A model generated the notes under the pieces. The model made no database searches. It was not told where the DNA came from and saw only the letters and a program-made list of their open reading frames with translations. From positions 1,364,001-1,428,000 of the forward strand of contig JADJEE010000002.1 of the NCBI GenBank assembly GCA_016709225.1: a DNA stretch of 64,000 nucleotides, given 5' to 3'. This DNA comes from Deltaproteobacteria bacterium. Lineage in GTDB: Bacteria; Myxococcota_A; Polyangia; Nannocystales; Nannocystaceae. Each line of letters begins with the position of its first letter. Position 1 is the stretch's first letter. Both the position numbers and the translations under genes were made by a program. Positions 1 to 9,056 of the stretch are shown piece after piece.

Positions 1-160
1 CGGCAACGGGCTCGGCGGCTTCGACGACGGCGGCACCTTCATGGTCGGCAACGGCCCCAGCGACCTCGCCATCGGCGACGTCGACGGCGACGGCGCGCCC
101 GACGTACTGGTGTCGGTGCAGAGCGACGACCTGGTCGCCGTGCTGCTGTCCGACCCATGA
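1..160 (+). CDS. VCBS/FG-GAP repeat protein, C-terminal fragment
   Basis: Only the last 52 codons are inside the window; the frame is open from base 2 to a TGA at 158-160. The peptide contains one clear FG-GAP/VCBS calcium-loop repeat (DVDGDGAPDVLV, residues about 29-40 of the fragment) and ends LLSDP, closely matching the end of the VCBS protein at 9057-10361 (LLSNP). It is therefore probably a secreted beta-propeller surface protein. The stop overlaps the ATG of the next gene as ATGA, suggesting translational coupling. Confidence 0.75.
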   Translation, partial: GNGLGGFDDGGTFMVGNGPSDLAIGDVDGDGAPDVLVSVQSDDLVAVLLSDP

Positions 161-762
161 ACCTGCTCGGGCACGCGATGGTGGCGCGGTGGTTCGACCG
201 CGACCCGTACTTCGTGCTCGGGGCCATGCTGCCCGATCTGCGGACCATCGCCCGCGCGAGCGCGCTCGTGCCTCGACACGGCGCCGTCGCATCGGGTGTG
301 GCGATGCACCATCGCACCGATGCCGCGTTCCACGGGCTGCCGGAGTTCGTCGCCGCGTGCGTCCACGCCGGTGAGGAGCTCGCCGCCGACGGGGTCCGTC
401 GCGGCCCCCGGCTCGCGGTGGCCCACGTGGGCCTGGAGCTGTTGCTCGACGGCGAGCTCGCCCACGACGCCGCGTTGGTCGACGATTTCGTCGCGGCGCT
501 GGCGATCGAGCTACCGCTCGACGCTGGCGTGCGCGAGGTGATGACCCGGCTTCACCGCCGTGGCGCTCCGCACGGACACCGCGATCCGCACGAGGTGCAG
601 CAGCGCCTCGCGCACGTGCTCGGGCGCCATCCACGACTCACACCGATGCCGGAGGAACTGATGCCGATCCGCGCGTGGCTCGAGCGCGCGCAGGCCCGTC
701 TGCGCGCCGAGCTTCCGCGGTGGATCGATGGCCTGCGCAGGCGCATGGACGCGCCCGCGTGA
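157..762 (+). CDS. ACP phosphodiesterase (AcpH)-like protein
   Basis: 201 aa, about the length of the AcpH/DUF479 family, which removes the 4'-phosphopantetheine arm from acyl carrier protein. The N-terminus MNLLGHAMVA and following LGAMLPDL recall the AcpH start (MNFLAH...), and GVAMHHRTDAAFHGLPEF at about residues 46-64 matches the family's G-x-x-M-H-x-R-x-D...LPE block that holds metal ligands. A second ligand region (HVGLELLLDG, about 90-99) has Glu where AcpH has Asp. No signal peptide or membrane segment is seen. Its ATG overlaps the stop of the preceding surface-protein gene. The AcpH assignment rests on short motifs; it could be a distant HD-like hydrolase with another substrate. Confidence 0.55.
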   Translation: MNLLGHAMVARWFDRDPYFVLGAMLPDLRTIARASALVPRHGAVASGVAMHHRTDAAFHGLPEFVAACVHAGEELAADGVRRGPRLAVAHVGLELLLDGELAHDAALVDDFVAALAIELPLDAGVREVMTRLHRRGAPHGHRDPHEVQQRLAHVLGRHPRLTPMPEELMPIRAWLERAQARLRAELPRWIDGLRRRMDAPA

Positions 763-778
763 GACCCGAGGGAGCCCA

Positions 779-1807
779 TCACAGCAGCTGTTCGAGCAGG
801 TCGCCGACCTGCTCCCAGTCCGGGCGCAGCTCGAGCGCGGTCTCGAGGTGCTCGATCGCCAGCTCGCGATCGCCGTCGCGGTTGCGTCGGTGGTAGCAGA
901 GCCCGAGATCGACGTGCGCCTCCGCCGACTCCGGGTGTCGCTTGACCACGAACCTCAACACACTGATGGACTCGTTGTACTGCCGCGCCTCGAAGAACGC
1001 GGTCGCGAAGCCGCGTAGGAGGTCCACGTCGAACTCGCCGCTGTGCAGCGTCTCGGCCAGCACCAGGCGCGCGTCGTCGAAGCTGCCGCGGACCAACAGC
1101 CCGCGTGCGCGGTCGAGCATGCTCTGGCCCGGACGCACGAGCCGCGCGGCCGCGCTCTCGAGCCGGCCGTGGCACACCTCGCAGGGCCCTTCGGGCGCCG
1201 AGTCGAGCGCGGCGGTCGTGGGATCTTGCCGCATCACGCACGAGGGATCGTCGTGGTGGTGGAGGCCGAGGGTGTGCCCGACCTCGTGGAGCACCAGCTT
1301 GTGCAGCCGTCGCGCGAGCCGCTTGCTGCCGTCGCCGTCGATGCGCGACAGCGACACCAGCGCGATGCGATCGGTCAGGCTCGCGAGCCCGAACACGTAC
1401 GGCTTCTTCTCCTCGAAGATGTCGACGCTGGTGAGGTTCAGCTCGACCAACGCGTGCTCCTCGCGATCGCGGAACAGCACGTCGAGCGCCGCGCGGGCGT
1501 CGAGCTGCGCGCGCTCGACGTTCCAGCCCGACCAGACCCCGACCAGCTCGCGGCGCGCACCGATCTCGCAGCGCACCGGGTAGGTGCGCAGCAGGCTGCG
1601 ACAGGCCGAGCGCAGTCGGTCCTGCGGCATCGGCCCCAGCGCCCGCACCACCACCAGCGGTCGCGGTTGCGACGCCGCCGGCACCGCGGTCGCCAGCTCG
1701 ACCGCCACGCGGCTCGACAGCGTCGCCGACAACCCCGCGCGCGGCACCAGCAGCAGCAGCGCGGCGATCAGCAGCAGTCCGGACAGTGTCGACCAGGTCC
1801 TTCGCAT
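779..1807 (-). CDS. archaemetzincin-like (M54) metalloprotease with C-terminal TPRs
   Basis: 342 aa. A hydrophobic segment at residues 8-28 ending in A-x-A-like sequence looks like a signal peptide or anchor. The zinc motif HEVGHTLGLHH is followed by C-V-M and then C-E-V-C, matching the archaemetzincin layout HExxHxxGxxH-C-x4-C-x-M-x17-C-x-x-C. Two departures are visible: the Cys right after the third His is replaced by His, and the spacing to the next Cys is one longer. The last ~110 residues resemble TPR repeats (AHVDLGLCYHRRN, AIEHLETALELRPDWEQ). It is convergent with the AcpH-like gene, 16 bp apart. Predicted activity is secreted or membrane-anchored peptide cleavage; the substrate is unknown. 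Confidence 0.7.
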   Translation of the reverse strand: MRRTWSTLSGLLLIAALLLLVPRAGLSATLSSRVAVELATAVPAASQPRPLVVVRALGPMPQDRLRSACRSLLRTYPVRCEIGARRELVGVWSGWNVERAQLDARAALDVLFRDREEHALVELNLTSVDIFEEKKPYVFGLASLTDRIALVSLSRIDGDGSKRLARRLHKLVLHEVGHTLGLHHHDDPSCVMRQDPTTAALDSAPEGPCEVCHGRLESAAARLVRPGQSMLDRARGLLVRGSFDDARLVLAETLHSGEFDVDLLRGFATAFFEARQYNESISVLRFVVKRHPESAEAHVDLGLCYHRRNRDGDRELAIEHLETALELRPDWEQVGDLLEQLL

Positions 1808-2016
1808 CGCGACCTCGCCCTGCTCGCACGTGGTGGCCGTCTTGCGGCCACCCGCGTCCGCAGGGGTTCCGTTGCTAGCCTACGGAACTCGAGCGCGTCG
1901 CACCATCGCCTTCGTCCAGGGTGCGAACGCGCACACGAGGTCGTGGGCCCACGCGGCGACACACGAGCTGTTGTTGTGGGCAACACGGCGGCTCTTTCGC
2001 CACACTCTCGGTCCAC

Positions 2017-2964
2017 GTGACGGACTCCACCCCACCCGCGCCCGCACCGCCGAACACCGCAGGCGGTGCCGCTGCGGGCTCCTCGGGCGCGCCGCGCTCG
2101 CGTTGGAGCCTCGGCGAGCTGCTCGATTGGACGCAGGCCCGCTTCGCAGAGCTCGGGATCGAACAACCCCGCCTCGATGCCGAACGTCTGCTCGCACGCG
2201 CGATCGGCTGCAACCGCATCACGCTCTACACCGACCGCGATCGCCTGGTCGATGACGACGCGCGGGCTCGCTTCCGCGAGCTGGTGCGGCGACGACTCGC
2301 GCGGGAGCCGGTCGCATACATCGAGGGCACGCGCGGGTTCCATGCGCTCGGCCTCGAGCTCACCGTCGACGCCCGCGTGTTGGTGCCGCGGCCAGAGACC
2401 GAACACTTGGTCGACTGGCTGCTCGAGGACACCCAGGGTCGCGAGCACGCCGCGATCCTCGACGTCGGCACGGGCTCGGGTGCGATCGCATTGGCCGTCA
2501 AGCACGGGCGCGCGCACTTCGATGTCACCGCGTGCGACGTCTCGCCCGACGCACTCGCGGTCGCGCGCGACAACGGCACGCGGCTCGGGCTGACGATCCA
2601 CTGGGTCGACGCCGACCTCATGCAGGGTGTCCCGCGCCCGCCCGACGGCTGGGTCGCCATCGCCGCCAACCTTCCGTACATCGCGACCGACGTGATCGCC
2701 GGGCTCGCCCCCGAGGTCGCGCGCCACGAGCCCCGGCTCGCACTCGACGGCGGCCCCGACGGACTGCGCGTGGTCGAGGCGCTGCTCGATCAGATCGTCG
2801 AGACCGACGCGCTCGCCCCTGACGGCGCCGTGTACCTCGAGATCGGCTTCGATCAGGCCGAGCGCACCGCCGCGATGCTGCGCGCGCGAGGGCTCGCGGC
2901 CGCGACCCGCAACGACTACGACGGCGTCGCCCGCATCGTCCGGGGCCGCCGGGCGCCGGGCTGA
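2017..2964 (+). CDS. prmC: peptide chain release factor N5-glutamine methyltransferase
   Basis: Methylates the Gln of the GGQ motif in release factors RF1/RF2 using SAM. The N-terminal helical domain (WSLGELLDWTQARF...) is followed by the SAM-binding motif ILDVGTGSGAIALAV and the substrate-binding tetrapeptide, here NLPY rather than the usual NPPY. PRPETEHLVDW is a PrmC signature. I chose the GTG at 2017 (VTDSTPP...), giving 315 aa, because the open frame upstream is low-complexity and unlike PrmC; an upstream start cannot be excluded. The NLPY variant keeps the Asn and Tyr, so activity is expected. Confidence 0.88.
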   Translation: MTDSTPPAPAPPNTAGGAAAGSSGAPRSRWSLGELLDWTQARFAELGIEQPRLDAERLLARAIGCNRITLYTDRDRLVDDDARARFRELVRRRLAREPVAYIEGTRGFHALGLELTVDARVLVPRPETEHLVDWLLEDTQGREHAAILDVGTGSGAIALAVKHGRAHFDVTACDVSPDALAVARDNGTRLGLTIHWVDADLMQGVPRPPDGWVAIAANLPYIATDVIAGLAPEVARHEPRLALDGGPDGLRVVEALLDQIVETDALAPDGAVYLEIGFDQAERTAAMLRARGLAAATRNDYDGVARIVRGRRAPG

Positions 2965-3031
2965 CGCCGCGCCCCCGAGGCGGGTGCCGAAAACTGGCGT
3001 CCGGTCGCGATCGGGTCGTAGCGTGGGCGCC

Positions 3032-3700
3032 ATGCGCCCTCCCACGCCCCGCGTCCGCCCCTCTTGGTCGAGGCCGCTCGCGGCGCTTGCCCTGTCGCTG
3101 CTCGTCGGCGGCTGCATGACCGGTGACGGCATGCAGACCAAGCTGCGCGATGCGTCGACCGACTACAACAAGGCCCTGCGCTGGCGTGACATCGATCGCG
3201 CCGCCGAGTTCTTGCCGGCCGAGTCGCAGCAGGCATTCCTCGCTGCGCACGAGGAGTACGCCGAGGATCTGGTCGTGGTCGACTACGAGCTCACGCGGCT
3301 CGACCTCGACAAGGCCACCGGCGTGGCGGCCTCGCGCGCGCAGATCTGGTGGCACGCCGACGACAGCACGGTGGTCGAGCACACCATGGTCGATCAGCTG
3401 TGGCAGTTCCACGAGGGCAAGTTCGTGCTGGTCGACGAGCGCCGCGCGAGCGGTGAGCGGCTGGGCCTGTTCGCGGAGTTCGTCGAGGACGACCATCCCT
3501 GGTTGCCGGGGCTGCTGCCCTACCGCAAGGCCCACCACATCGGCGAGGACAACAAGAAGGGTCGACGCCCGAACAGCAAGGCCACGGCGAGCAAGCGCAA
3601 GCCCGCCGCCCCGCCGCCGGGCTGGGGCCCCCATCGCGGCGTCTCGATGCCCGACGACGACCCGCCGTTGCCCGGCGACGACGGCATCTCGATGCGCTGA
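3032..3700 (+). CDS. hypothetical lipoprotein
   Basis: 222 aa from the ATG at 3032, chosen because it gives a normal signal sequence: a basic n-region, a hydrophobic stretch (LAALALSLLVGGC) and a lipobox LVGGC with Cys at about residue 28. The mature N-terminal half (KLRDASTDYNKALRWRDID) is predicted helical and resembles small NTF2/SnoaL-like lipoproteins found in this phylum (about 60-135: QIWWHADD, DQLWQFHEGKFVLVDER), but I cannot assign a function. The C-terminal ~60 residues are Lys/Pro/Asp-rich and probably disordered. Confidence 0.7.
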   Translation: MRPPTPRVRPSWSRPLAALALSLLVGGCMTGDGMQTKLRDASTDYNKALRWRDIDRAAEFLPAESQQAFLAAHEEYAEDLVVVDYELTRLDLDKATGVAASRAQIWWHADDSTVVEHTMVDQLWQFHEGKFVLVDERRASGERLGLFAEFVEDDHPWLPGLLPYRKAHHIGEDNKKGRRPNSKATASKRKPAAPPPGWGPHRGVSMPDDDPPLPGDDGISMR

Positions 3701-3869
3701 CGGGCTCGCACGCGCCCGCCCGATGGCGACGCACCAAGCGGGCGCACCGTCCCCGACGATGGGTCGAGACGCTGATTGCGTCGGCCCGCTCACGCTTTCG
3801 CGAGCCCCGCCCCTTCGCGCCCACGGTCGATGGATCGCAGGCGCGATCCCGGCGTACGCTGACGTCCGC

Positions 3870-6344
3870 GTGGATCGTGGGCGTGCCGATCGATCGTTCT
3901 CCAGCGGATTGAGGGTCGCCAGTCGCGGCGATCTCATCGCAGAGGTGCACGCCAAGGCGCGGCGGCGCGTGATCAAGCGCGCCGCCCAGCTGACCGCACT
4001 CGCCGCTGCGCTGCTCGCCGCCGGTGTCACGCTGAAGATCGTCGGCGAGCGACGCACCCGCGCGGCCGCGCTGGCGACCGCGCGCGAGCACGCCAGCAAA
4101 GGTGACGCCGCGGAGCTCCGCCTTGCCGGCGACGTGCTCGACGCCGCGATCGCACGCGACCGGCAGAGCCCCGTCGCCGAGGCCGAGCGCGCGGTGCTGC
4201 GGGCCCACCTGTGGCTCGAGTTCGGCGAGCGCAGGGACCTCGCCGAGGCCGCCATCGCCGAGGCCCCCGCCGACGCCGAGCCCACCCGACTCGCGCAGGC
4301 GATCCTCGCCTTCGGCGATGCCGATCGCGAGGGTGCCGCGGCGATTCTCGCAGAGCTCGACGGCAGTCAGGATCCGCTGGTGCGCACCGAGGCGACCTGG
4401 CTCGCCGGCCAGCTCGCGATCTCCAACCATCCCGACGACGACGACGAGCTGGAGCGCGCGCTCGCAGCGGTCGACGCCGCGCTCGGAGAGAGCGCCGCCA
4501 ACGCTGCGCTTCGCCGGGTGCGAGCGCGGCTGCTGCTGCAGCTCGACCGACCCACCGAGGCGCTCGGTGAGCTGGAGCGTGCGCGCGAGCTGGCACGCGC
4601 GCACCTGGGCCTGGCCGCCGACGAGGCGCTGTTCAACGCGCTGCTCGGCCGCGAGGCCGCGGGCGTCGCGAGCGTGGCCGACCAGCTGCTCGAGGTCGGT
4701 GAGGCGCTGCCGCTGCGCGACCGCCACAACACACTGTTGGCGCGCGCCGTCGTGCACGTGCGCGCCGGTGAGCTCGACGAGGGGCTCACGCGGCTCGAGG
4801 AGGCCCGCGAGGGCATCCCGCGCTGGGATCGCCTGGCCGTACGGCTCGCGATCGACACCGCGCTCGAGGCCGGGGCCGCCGATGCCGCCGACGCATGGCT
4901 CGATGGCGCCGACCTGCCCGCCGACGAGATCGCGATCGATCGCGCGTGGATGACCTACGTGCGCGGCGACGTCATGACCGCGCTCGAGCAGCTCGCGAAG
5001 CTGCCGCAGGAGCAACCCCGCGTGGCGTACGTCCAGGCGCTCGCGCTGGTCGAGCAGCGACGTTTCGCGGAGGCCGAGCCGTGGATCCGCCGCGTCGACG
5101 AGCTGCTCCCAGGCCGCATCGAGATCGAGGTCGCACGGGCGCGCGTCGAGCTGCGGACCGGCGACAAGACCGTCGCGCTGCGCAAGCTGCAGGCACTCGC
5201 GGAGGAGGAGCCGTACTCCCCACGCGCCTGGACCGGGCTGGGCGAGGCGTTGCTGCTGCAGGACGGCGAGGTCGATCTGCGCAAGGCCAAGCAGGCGCTC
5301 GAACGCGCCGTCGAGCGCGAACCGCTGCCGGCCGAGGCCATGTTGCTGCTGGCGGAGATCGCCGATCGCCGGCGCGCGCGCGACCCCGCGGGCATGACCG
5401 CGGCCGAGCAACTGCTGCAGCGCGCAGTCGAGACCGCGCCGACGCTGCCGCGCTACCGCGAGCGACAGGTCCAGCTGTGGGCCGACACCGGCCAGGAGCG
5501 CCGCGCGTTCGCGGCCGCGACCGAGCTGGTCGAGGTTCCCGGCGTCACCGCCGACACGCTGGTGCGCTACGTCGATCTCGCGGCCGCGCTGGGCGAGCGC
5601 GACGTCGATGCCGAGGCGGTGCTCGAGCGCGCACGGGCCCTGGGCGCCGCACCGAACGCGATCGCGCGCGCACGGGCACGCATGTTGCTGGTCGGCAGCG
5701 ACAAGGACGACGTCGTCGAGGCGCAGCGATCGCTCGCCGCGATCGTGCAGCAGGACCCGGTCGACATCGACGCGCGGGTGCTGCTGGCCGAGACCTACGT
5801 CCGGCAGTTCGATCGCAAGGCCGCCGAGCTGGTGGTGCGCCGCGGCTTCCCGCCGACCCCGGACGCGCAGCAGGGCCGGCTGTTCTTCGCATGGGCGTCG
5901 ATCGAAGCCCGCATGGGCAAGCCCAAGGTCGCCGCGCCGCGGGCCCGCTCCGCGTTCGTCCGCCTGCTCGACGAGAACCGACCAGCCCCCGAGCTGTTGG
6001 TCGCAGGGGAGCTCGCGGCGCGCCTGTGGGTGCGCCAGGACAACGAGCGCATCGCGATGACGATCACCGATCAGCTCACCGAGCGGCTGCCGTGGTCGGC
6101 CGAGGCGTGGACGATCCGCGCCAAGACCGAGCTCGGCGTCGGCGAGGCCGCCGCGGCCCGCACCAGCGCCGATCGGGCCATCGCGCTCGACCCCGACAGC
6201 GCCCGCGCGCACGAAATCCGTGGCCACTGCCTGCTGCGCTTCGGACAGAAGGACAAGGCGCGCGCCGCCTACGAGCGCGCGGTCGAGCTGGCCAAGGGCA
6301 CCCGCGCCGAGAAGGACTACCGCGAGAACCTGCGCCGACTGTAG
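3870..6344 (+). CDS. membrane-anchored TPR-repeat protein
   Basis: About 824 aa from a GTG at 3870 (TTG 3909 is also possible; ATG 3723 would add a non-homologous leader). One transmembrane segment (TALAAALLAAGVTLKIV, residues about 32-50) follows a basic stretch, so the large remainder is predicted to be exported. From about residue 70 it consists of degenerate TPR-like helical pairs rich in Ala/Leu/Glu/Arg (for example PRAWTGLGEALLLQDGEV and a closing canonical repeat ARAHEIRGHCLLRFGQKDKA). Such proteins usually scaffold complexes; no catalytic motif is seen. It is convergent with the redoxin-like gene. Confidence 0.75.
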   Translation: MDRGRADRSFSSGLRVASRGDLIAEVHAKARRRVIKRAAQLTALAAALLAAGVTLKIVGERRTRAAALATAREHASKGDAAELRLAGDVLDAAIARDRQSPVAEAERAVLRAHLWLEFGERRDLAEAAIAEAPADAEPTRLAQAILAFGDADREGAAAILAELDGSQDPLVRTEATWLAGQLAISNHPDDDDELERALAAVDAALGESAANAALRRVRARLLLQLDRPTEALGELERARELARAHLGLAADEALFNALLGREAAGVASVADQLLEVGEALPLRDRHNTLLARAVVHVRAGELDEGLTRLEEAREGIPRWDRLAVRLAIDTALEAGAADAADAWLDGADLPADEIAIDRAWMTYVRGDVMTALEQLAKLPQEQPRVAYVQALALVEQRRFAEAEPWIRRVDELLPGRIEIEVARARVELRTGDKTVALRKLQALAEEEPYSPRAWTGLGEALLLQDGEVDLRKAKQALERAVEREPLPAEAMLLLAEIADRRRARDPAGMTAAEQLLQRAVETAPTLPRYRERQVQLWADTGQERRAFAAATELVEVPGVTADTLVRYVDLAAALGERDVDAEAVLERARALGAAPNAIARARARMLLVGSDKDDVVEAQRSLAAIVQQDPVDIDARVLLAETYVRQFDRKAAELVVRRGFPPTPDAQQGRLFFAWASIEARMGKPKVAAPRARSAFVRLLDENRPAPELLVAGELAARLWVRQDNERIAMTITDQLTERLPWSAEAWTIRAKTELGVGEAAAARTSADRAIALDPDSARAHEIRGHCLLRFGQKDKARAAYERAVELAKGTRAEKDYRENLRRL

Positions 6345-6354
6345 CGCGACGCGG

Positions 6355-6885
6355 TCAGCCGGCGGCGTGGGCGTGCACGGCCGCGACCAACTCGCGATGC
6401 CCTGGCGTGCGCGCGCCTGCGTACTGCTGGACGATGCGCCCCTGCGGGTCGAGGAGCAGCACCGTCGGCAGGCTCGCCGCCTGCAGTCGCGCCGCGAACG
6501 CGCCCTGGGGATCCCAGCCCAGCACGAACGGCGGTGACTGATCCTGCCAGCCGTCGTGATCGAGCGAGACCAGCACGACCACCAACCGCTCGCCCAGCTC
6601 TCGCTGCAGCGCCGCGTAGTCCGACTCGACCGCGTCGTCGCGGTGCGCCGCGTCGACCACCTCGACCACCACCAGCTTGCCGCGCAGCTCGACGAGCGGC
6701 AGCACGCCACCTTGCGCGAGCGGAACGTTGCCCTCGAGCAGCGCGCCGGTGTCGTGGCGACTGGGTGGCAACGTCGAGGCCGGCGACGCCGCGCCGCTCG
6801 GCGCGGTCGTGGGCCCCTGCTGCGGACCGCAGGCAAGCGCGACGACGACGGCGGCGACGCCCCACGGTGGCGTGCAACGACTCAT
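6355..6885 (-). CDS. redoxin/TlpA-like lipoprotein lacking the CXXC motif
   Basis: 176 aa. The lipoprotein signal peptide ends in VALAC (Cys about 20), followed by a Ser/Pro/Thr linker. The thioredoxin-like core is recognisable: LVELRGKLVVVEVVDA (beta1), LVVVLVSLDHDGWQ, and the cis-Pro region ASLPTVLLLDPQGRIVQQY. Where active TlpA/ResA proteins have W-C-x-x-C this one has D-A-A-H-R-D-D, so it cannot do thiol chemistry by the usual mechanism. Its ATG overlaps the hemE stop (ATGA), so it is probably co-translated with hemE. A structural, binding or haem-handling role is possible but unproven. Confidence 0.75.
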   Translation of the reverse strand: MSRCTPPWGVAAVVVALACGPQQGPTTAPSGAASPASTLPPSRHDTGALLEGNVPLAQGGVLPLVELRGKLVVVEVVDAAHRDDAVESDYAALQRELGERLVVVLVSLDHDGWQDQSPPFVLGWDPQGAFAARLQAASLPTVLLLDPQGRIVQQYAGARTPGHRELVAAVHAHAAG

Positions 6886-7901
6886 CCGCCGTGGACCACG
6901 TCGACCAGGTGCTGCACCACCGCGGGATCGGTGTGGCGAGAAATGCCGTGCCCGAGGTTGAAGATGTGCGCGCGCGCCTGGGTGCCCGCCGCGAGGATGC
7001 GTCGGGCCTTGTCGGCCACCAGCTCCGGCGGCCCCAGCAGCGTCATCGGGTCGAGGTTGCCCTGCACGACGCGGTCGCGACCGACCACCTCGATCGCCTC
7101 CGCCATCCCGATCGACCAGTCGATCCCGACCACGTCGGCACCCAGCTCCGCGACCTCGCGCAGCAGGCTCGCGTTGCCACGCACGAACAAGATGATCGGG
7201 ACCCCGAGCGGCTTGCACTCCTGCACCAGCCGGCGCAGGTGCGGCAACACGTGCACGCGGTAGTCATCGGGCGCGAACGCGGCGCCCCAGCTCTCGAAGA
7301 TCTGCAGGGCGTCGGCGCCGGCGGCGACCTGACCGGCGAGGTACTCGACCAGCAGCGTGGTGATGCGCTCGAGCATGCGAGCGAACGTCGCCGGCTCGCA
7401 GAACGCCATCGCCTTGGTGTGCTCGAATTCGCGTGAACCGCCGCCCTCGATCATGTAGCTCGCGGTGGTCATCGGCGCGCCGCAGAAGCCGATGAGCGGC
7501 ACCCGATCGGCGAGCGCCGCCTTGCAGGCGCGCACCGCGTCGAACACGTAGCCGAGATGGTCACCGGCGCGGCCCCACCGCAGCGCGTCGAGCTCGGCCG
7601 CCGTGCGCACCGGGGTCGCGATCTGCGGCGCGGGATTGAAGCTGACGGGGACGCCAATGGCGTCGAACACGACGAGGATGTCCGAGAAGAGGATCGCGGC
7701 GTCGAAGCCGAAGCGATCGATCGGTTGCAGCGTCACCTCGGCGCACAGCTCGGGCGTGCGACACAGCTCCTCGAAGCTGACCTTGGCGCGCACGGCCCGG
7801 TACTCGGGGAGATAGCGTCCGGCCTGGCGCATCACCCAGATCGGCGTGCGCTCGGGTCGTTCACCGCGACAGGCCTGCAGGAAGCTGTGGTCTCGCGCCA
7901 T
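6882..7901 (-). CDS. hemE: uroporphyrinogen decarboxylase
   Basis: 339 aa. Decarboxylates the four acetate side chains of uroporphyrinogen III to coproporphyrinogen III in haem synthesis, in the cytoplasm. The UroD signature PIWVMRQAGRYLPEY lies at about residues 20-34 and the second one, GFCGAPMTTASYM, at about 140-152. Catalytic-type residues (Arg in MRQAGRY, the Asp in AAILFSDILV, the C-terminal His in NLGHGI) are present. The ATG at 7901 (MARDHSFLQACRGERPERTP) fits the usual start. The downstream redoxin-like gene overlaps its stop codon. Confidence 0.95.
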   Translation of the reverse strand: MARDHSFLQACRGERPERTPIWVMRQAGRYLPEYRAVRAKVSFEELCRTPELCAEVTLQPIDRFGFDAAILFSDILVVFDAIGVPVSFNPAPQIATPVRTAAELDALRWGRAGDHLGYVFDAVRACKAALADRVPLIGFCGAPMTTASYMIEGGGSREFEHTKAMAFCEPATFARMLERITTLLVEYLAGQVAAGADALQIFESWGAAFAPDDYRVHVLPHLRRLVQECKPLGVPIILFVRGNASLLREVAELGADVVGIDWSIGMAEAIEVVGRDRVVQGNLDPMTLLGPPELVADKARRILAAGTQARAHIFNLGHGISRHTDPAVVQHLVDVVHGG

Positions 7902-7996
7902 CGATCCCCGGACTATACCGCGGGCCCCGCCAGCGCACGCGAGCGGCTGCGCCGCCAGTGGGCGCGGCCATCGTCGGCGGTGTAGACTCCAGAGCG

Positions 7997-8950
7997 ATGA
8001 GGCCATGGGGCCTGCTGTTCGCGGTCGTGACCGCTGCTGTGGTCGGCGACGCCTGCCTGATCGACCTCACCCACTCACGCGCGTGTGGTGACGGCACCAC
8101 CGATCGCCTCGCGGGCGAGGAGTGCGATCCCGCGGACCCCGACTCGTACGTCGAGGCCTGCGTCGGCACCAACCGACCCAGCGGCGTCGCGGCCTGCGAT
8201 CCGGTCGAGTGCACCATCATCAACGACGAGGCCCAGTGCGCCTACTGTGGCGACGGCATCATCGACGTCGCCGCCGGCGAGGAGTGCGACGGCAACAACA
8301 TCGGCACCCCGTGTTGGGGCGAGGGCCAGCCGACCTGCACCTCGACGTGCAAGCTCGACGTGTCGACCTGCGATTCGTGCGGCAACGGCATCGTCGAACC
8401 CGGCGAAGAGTGCGACGAGATCTCGCACGGCGGCGACATCGTGAACCCGCGGCCGTGCGCGGGCGCCAACTTCGGCCAGCCCAACCAGGTCGAGCCGTTG
8501 CGCTCGCCGTACCAGAACCTGCCGTACACCTCGGGCTCGGCGGTGCGCTGCCTCGACAACTGCACCTACGACCGCACCAGCTGCGGCTACTGCGGGAACT
8601 ACAACCAGGACGGGCCGCTGCGGGTGTCGATCTTCGACGAGACCGTCAGCCTCGCGGAGGTCTGCGACGGAGAAGACTTCGACGACGCCTTCCTCGACGA
8701 GCAGTATCCCTTCTGCTCGCAAGAAGGGGTGCAGGCCAACGTGCTGTGCCGATCCGACTGCTTGGGCGTGACGCCGCGCGAGGGCCCGCCGTGCTGCCTG
8801 CCCAAGGGCGCACCCTGTGCGACCGACGGCGCCGCCCTGCGCTGCTGCTACGAGTACGCGCATCCCGGCGAGGACGCGTGTTTGCCAGTGCTGCTGCCGC
8901 CCGGTGGCAACGGTGACAGCGGCGGCATCGATGCCGACCTCTGCCGCTGA
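7997..8950 (+). CDS. DUF4215-type Cys-rich repeat lipoprotein
   Basis: 317 aa. A hydrophobic signal (RPWGLLFAVVTAAVVGDAC) ends in a plausible but atypical lipobox, Cys about 20. The body has repeated Cys modules of the myxobacterial DUF4215 type: ACGDGTTDRLAGEECD, YCGDGIIDVAAGEECDG, SCGNGIVEPGEECDE and YCGNYNQDG. These disulphide-rich repeats are typical of myxobacterial surface proteins of unknown function. It sits upstream of a VCBS protein carrying one copy of the same module, so the two may be functionally linked. Divergent from hemE, about 95 bp apart. Confidence 0.8.
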   Translation: MRPWGLLFAVVTAAVVGDACLIDLTHSRACGDGTTDRLAGEECDPADPDSYVEACVGTNRPSGVAACDPVECTIINDEAQCAYCGDGIIDVAAGEECDGNNIGTPCWGEGQPTCTSTCKLDVSTCDSCGNGIVEPGEECDEISHGGDIVNPRPCAGANFGQPNQVEPLRSPYQNLPYTSGSAVRCLDNCTYDRTSCGYCGNYNQDGPLRVSIFDETVSLAEVCDGEDFDDAFLDEQYPFCSQEGVQANVLCRSDCLGVTPREGPPCCLPKGAPCATDGAALRCCYEYAHPGEDACLPVLLPPGGNGDSGGIDADLCR

Positions 8951-9056
8951 CGCAGACCCGCCGCTCGCCCCCCGCGTCATCCGTCCCCGACCGGGTGCTG
9001 CGACGGCGCCGCCCTGCTACCCTGGTGCTTCGGGCGTGGTCGCCCTGGGGGGCTCG

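Noticed and set aside
3291..6836. 1181-aa open frame on the minus strand
   Set aside because: It is antisense to the TPR protein gene and the translation is Arg/Ala/Gln low-complexity typical of high-GC shadow frames.
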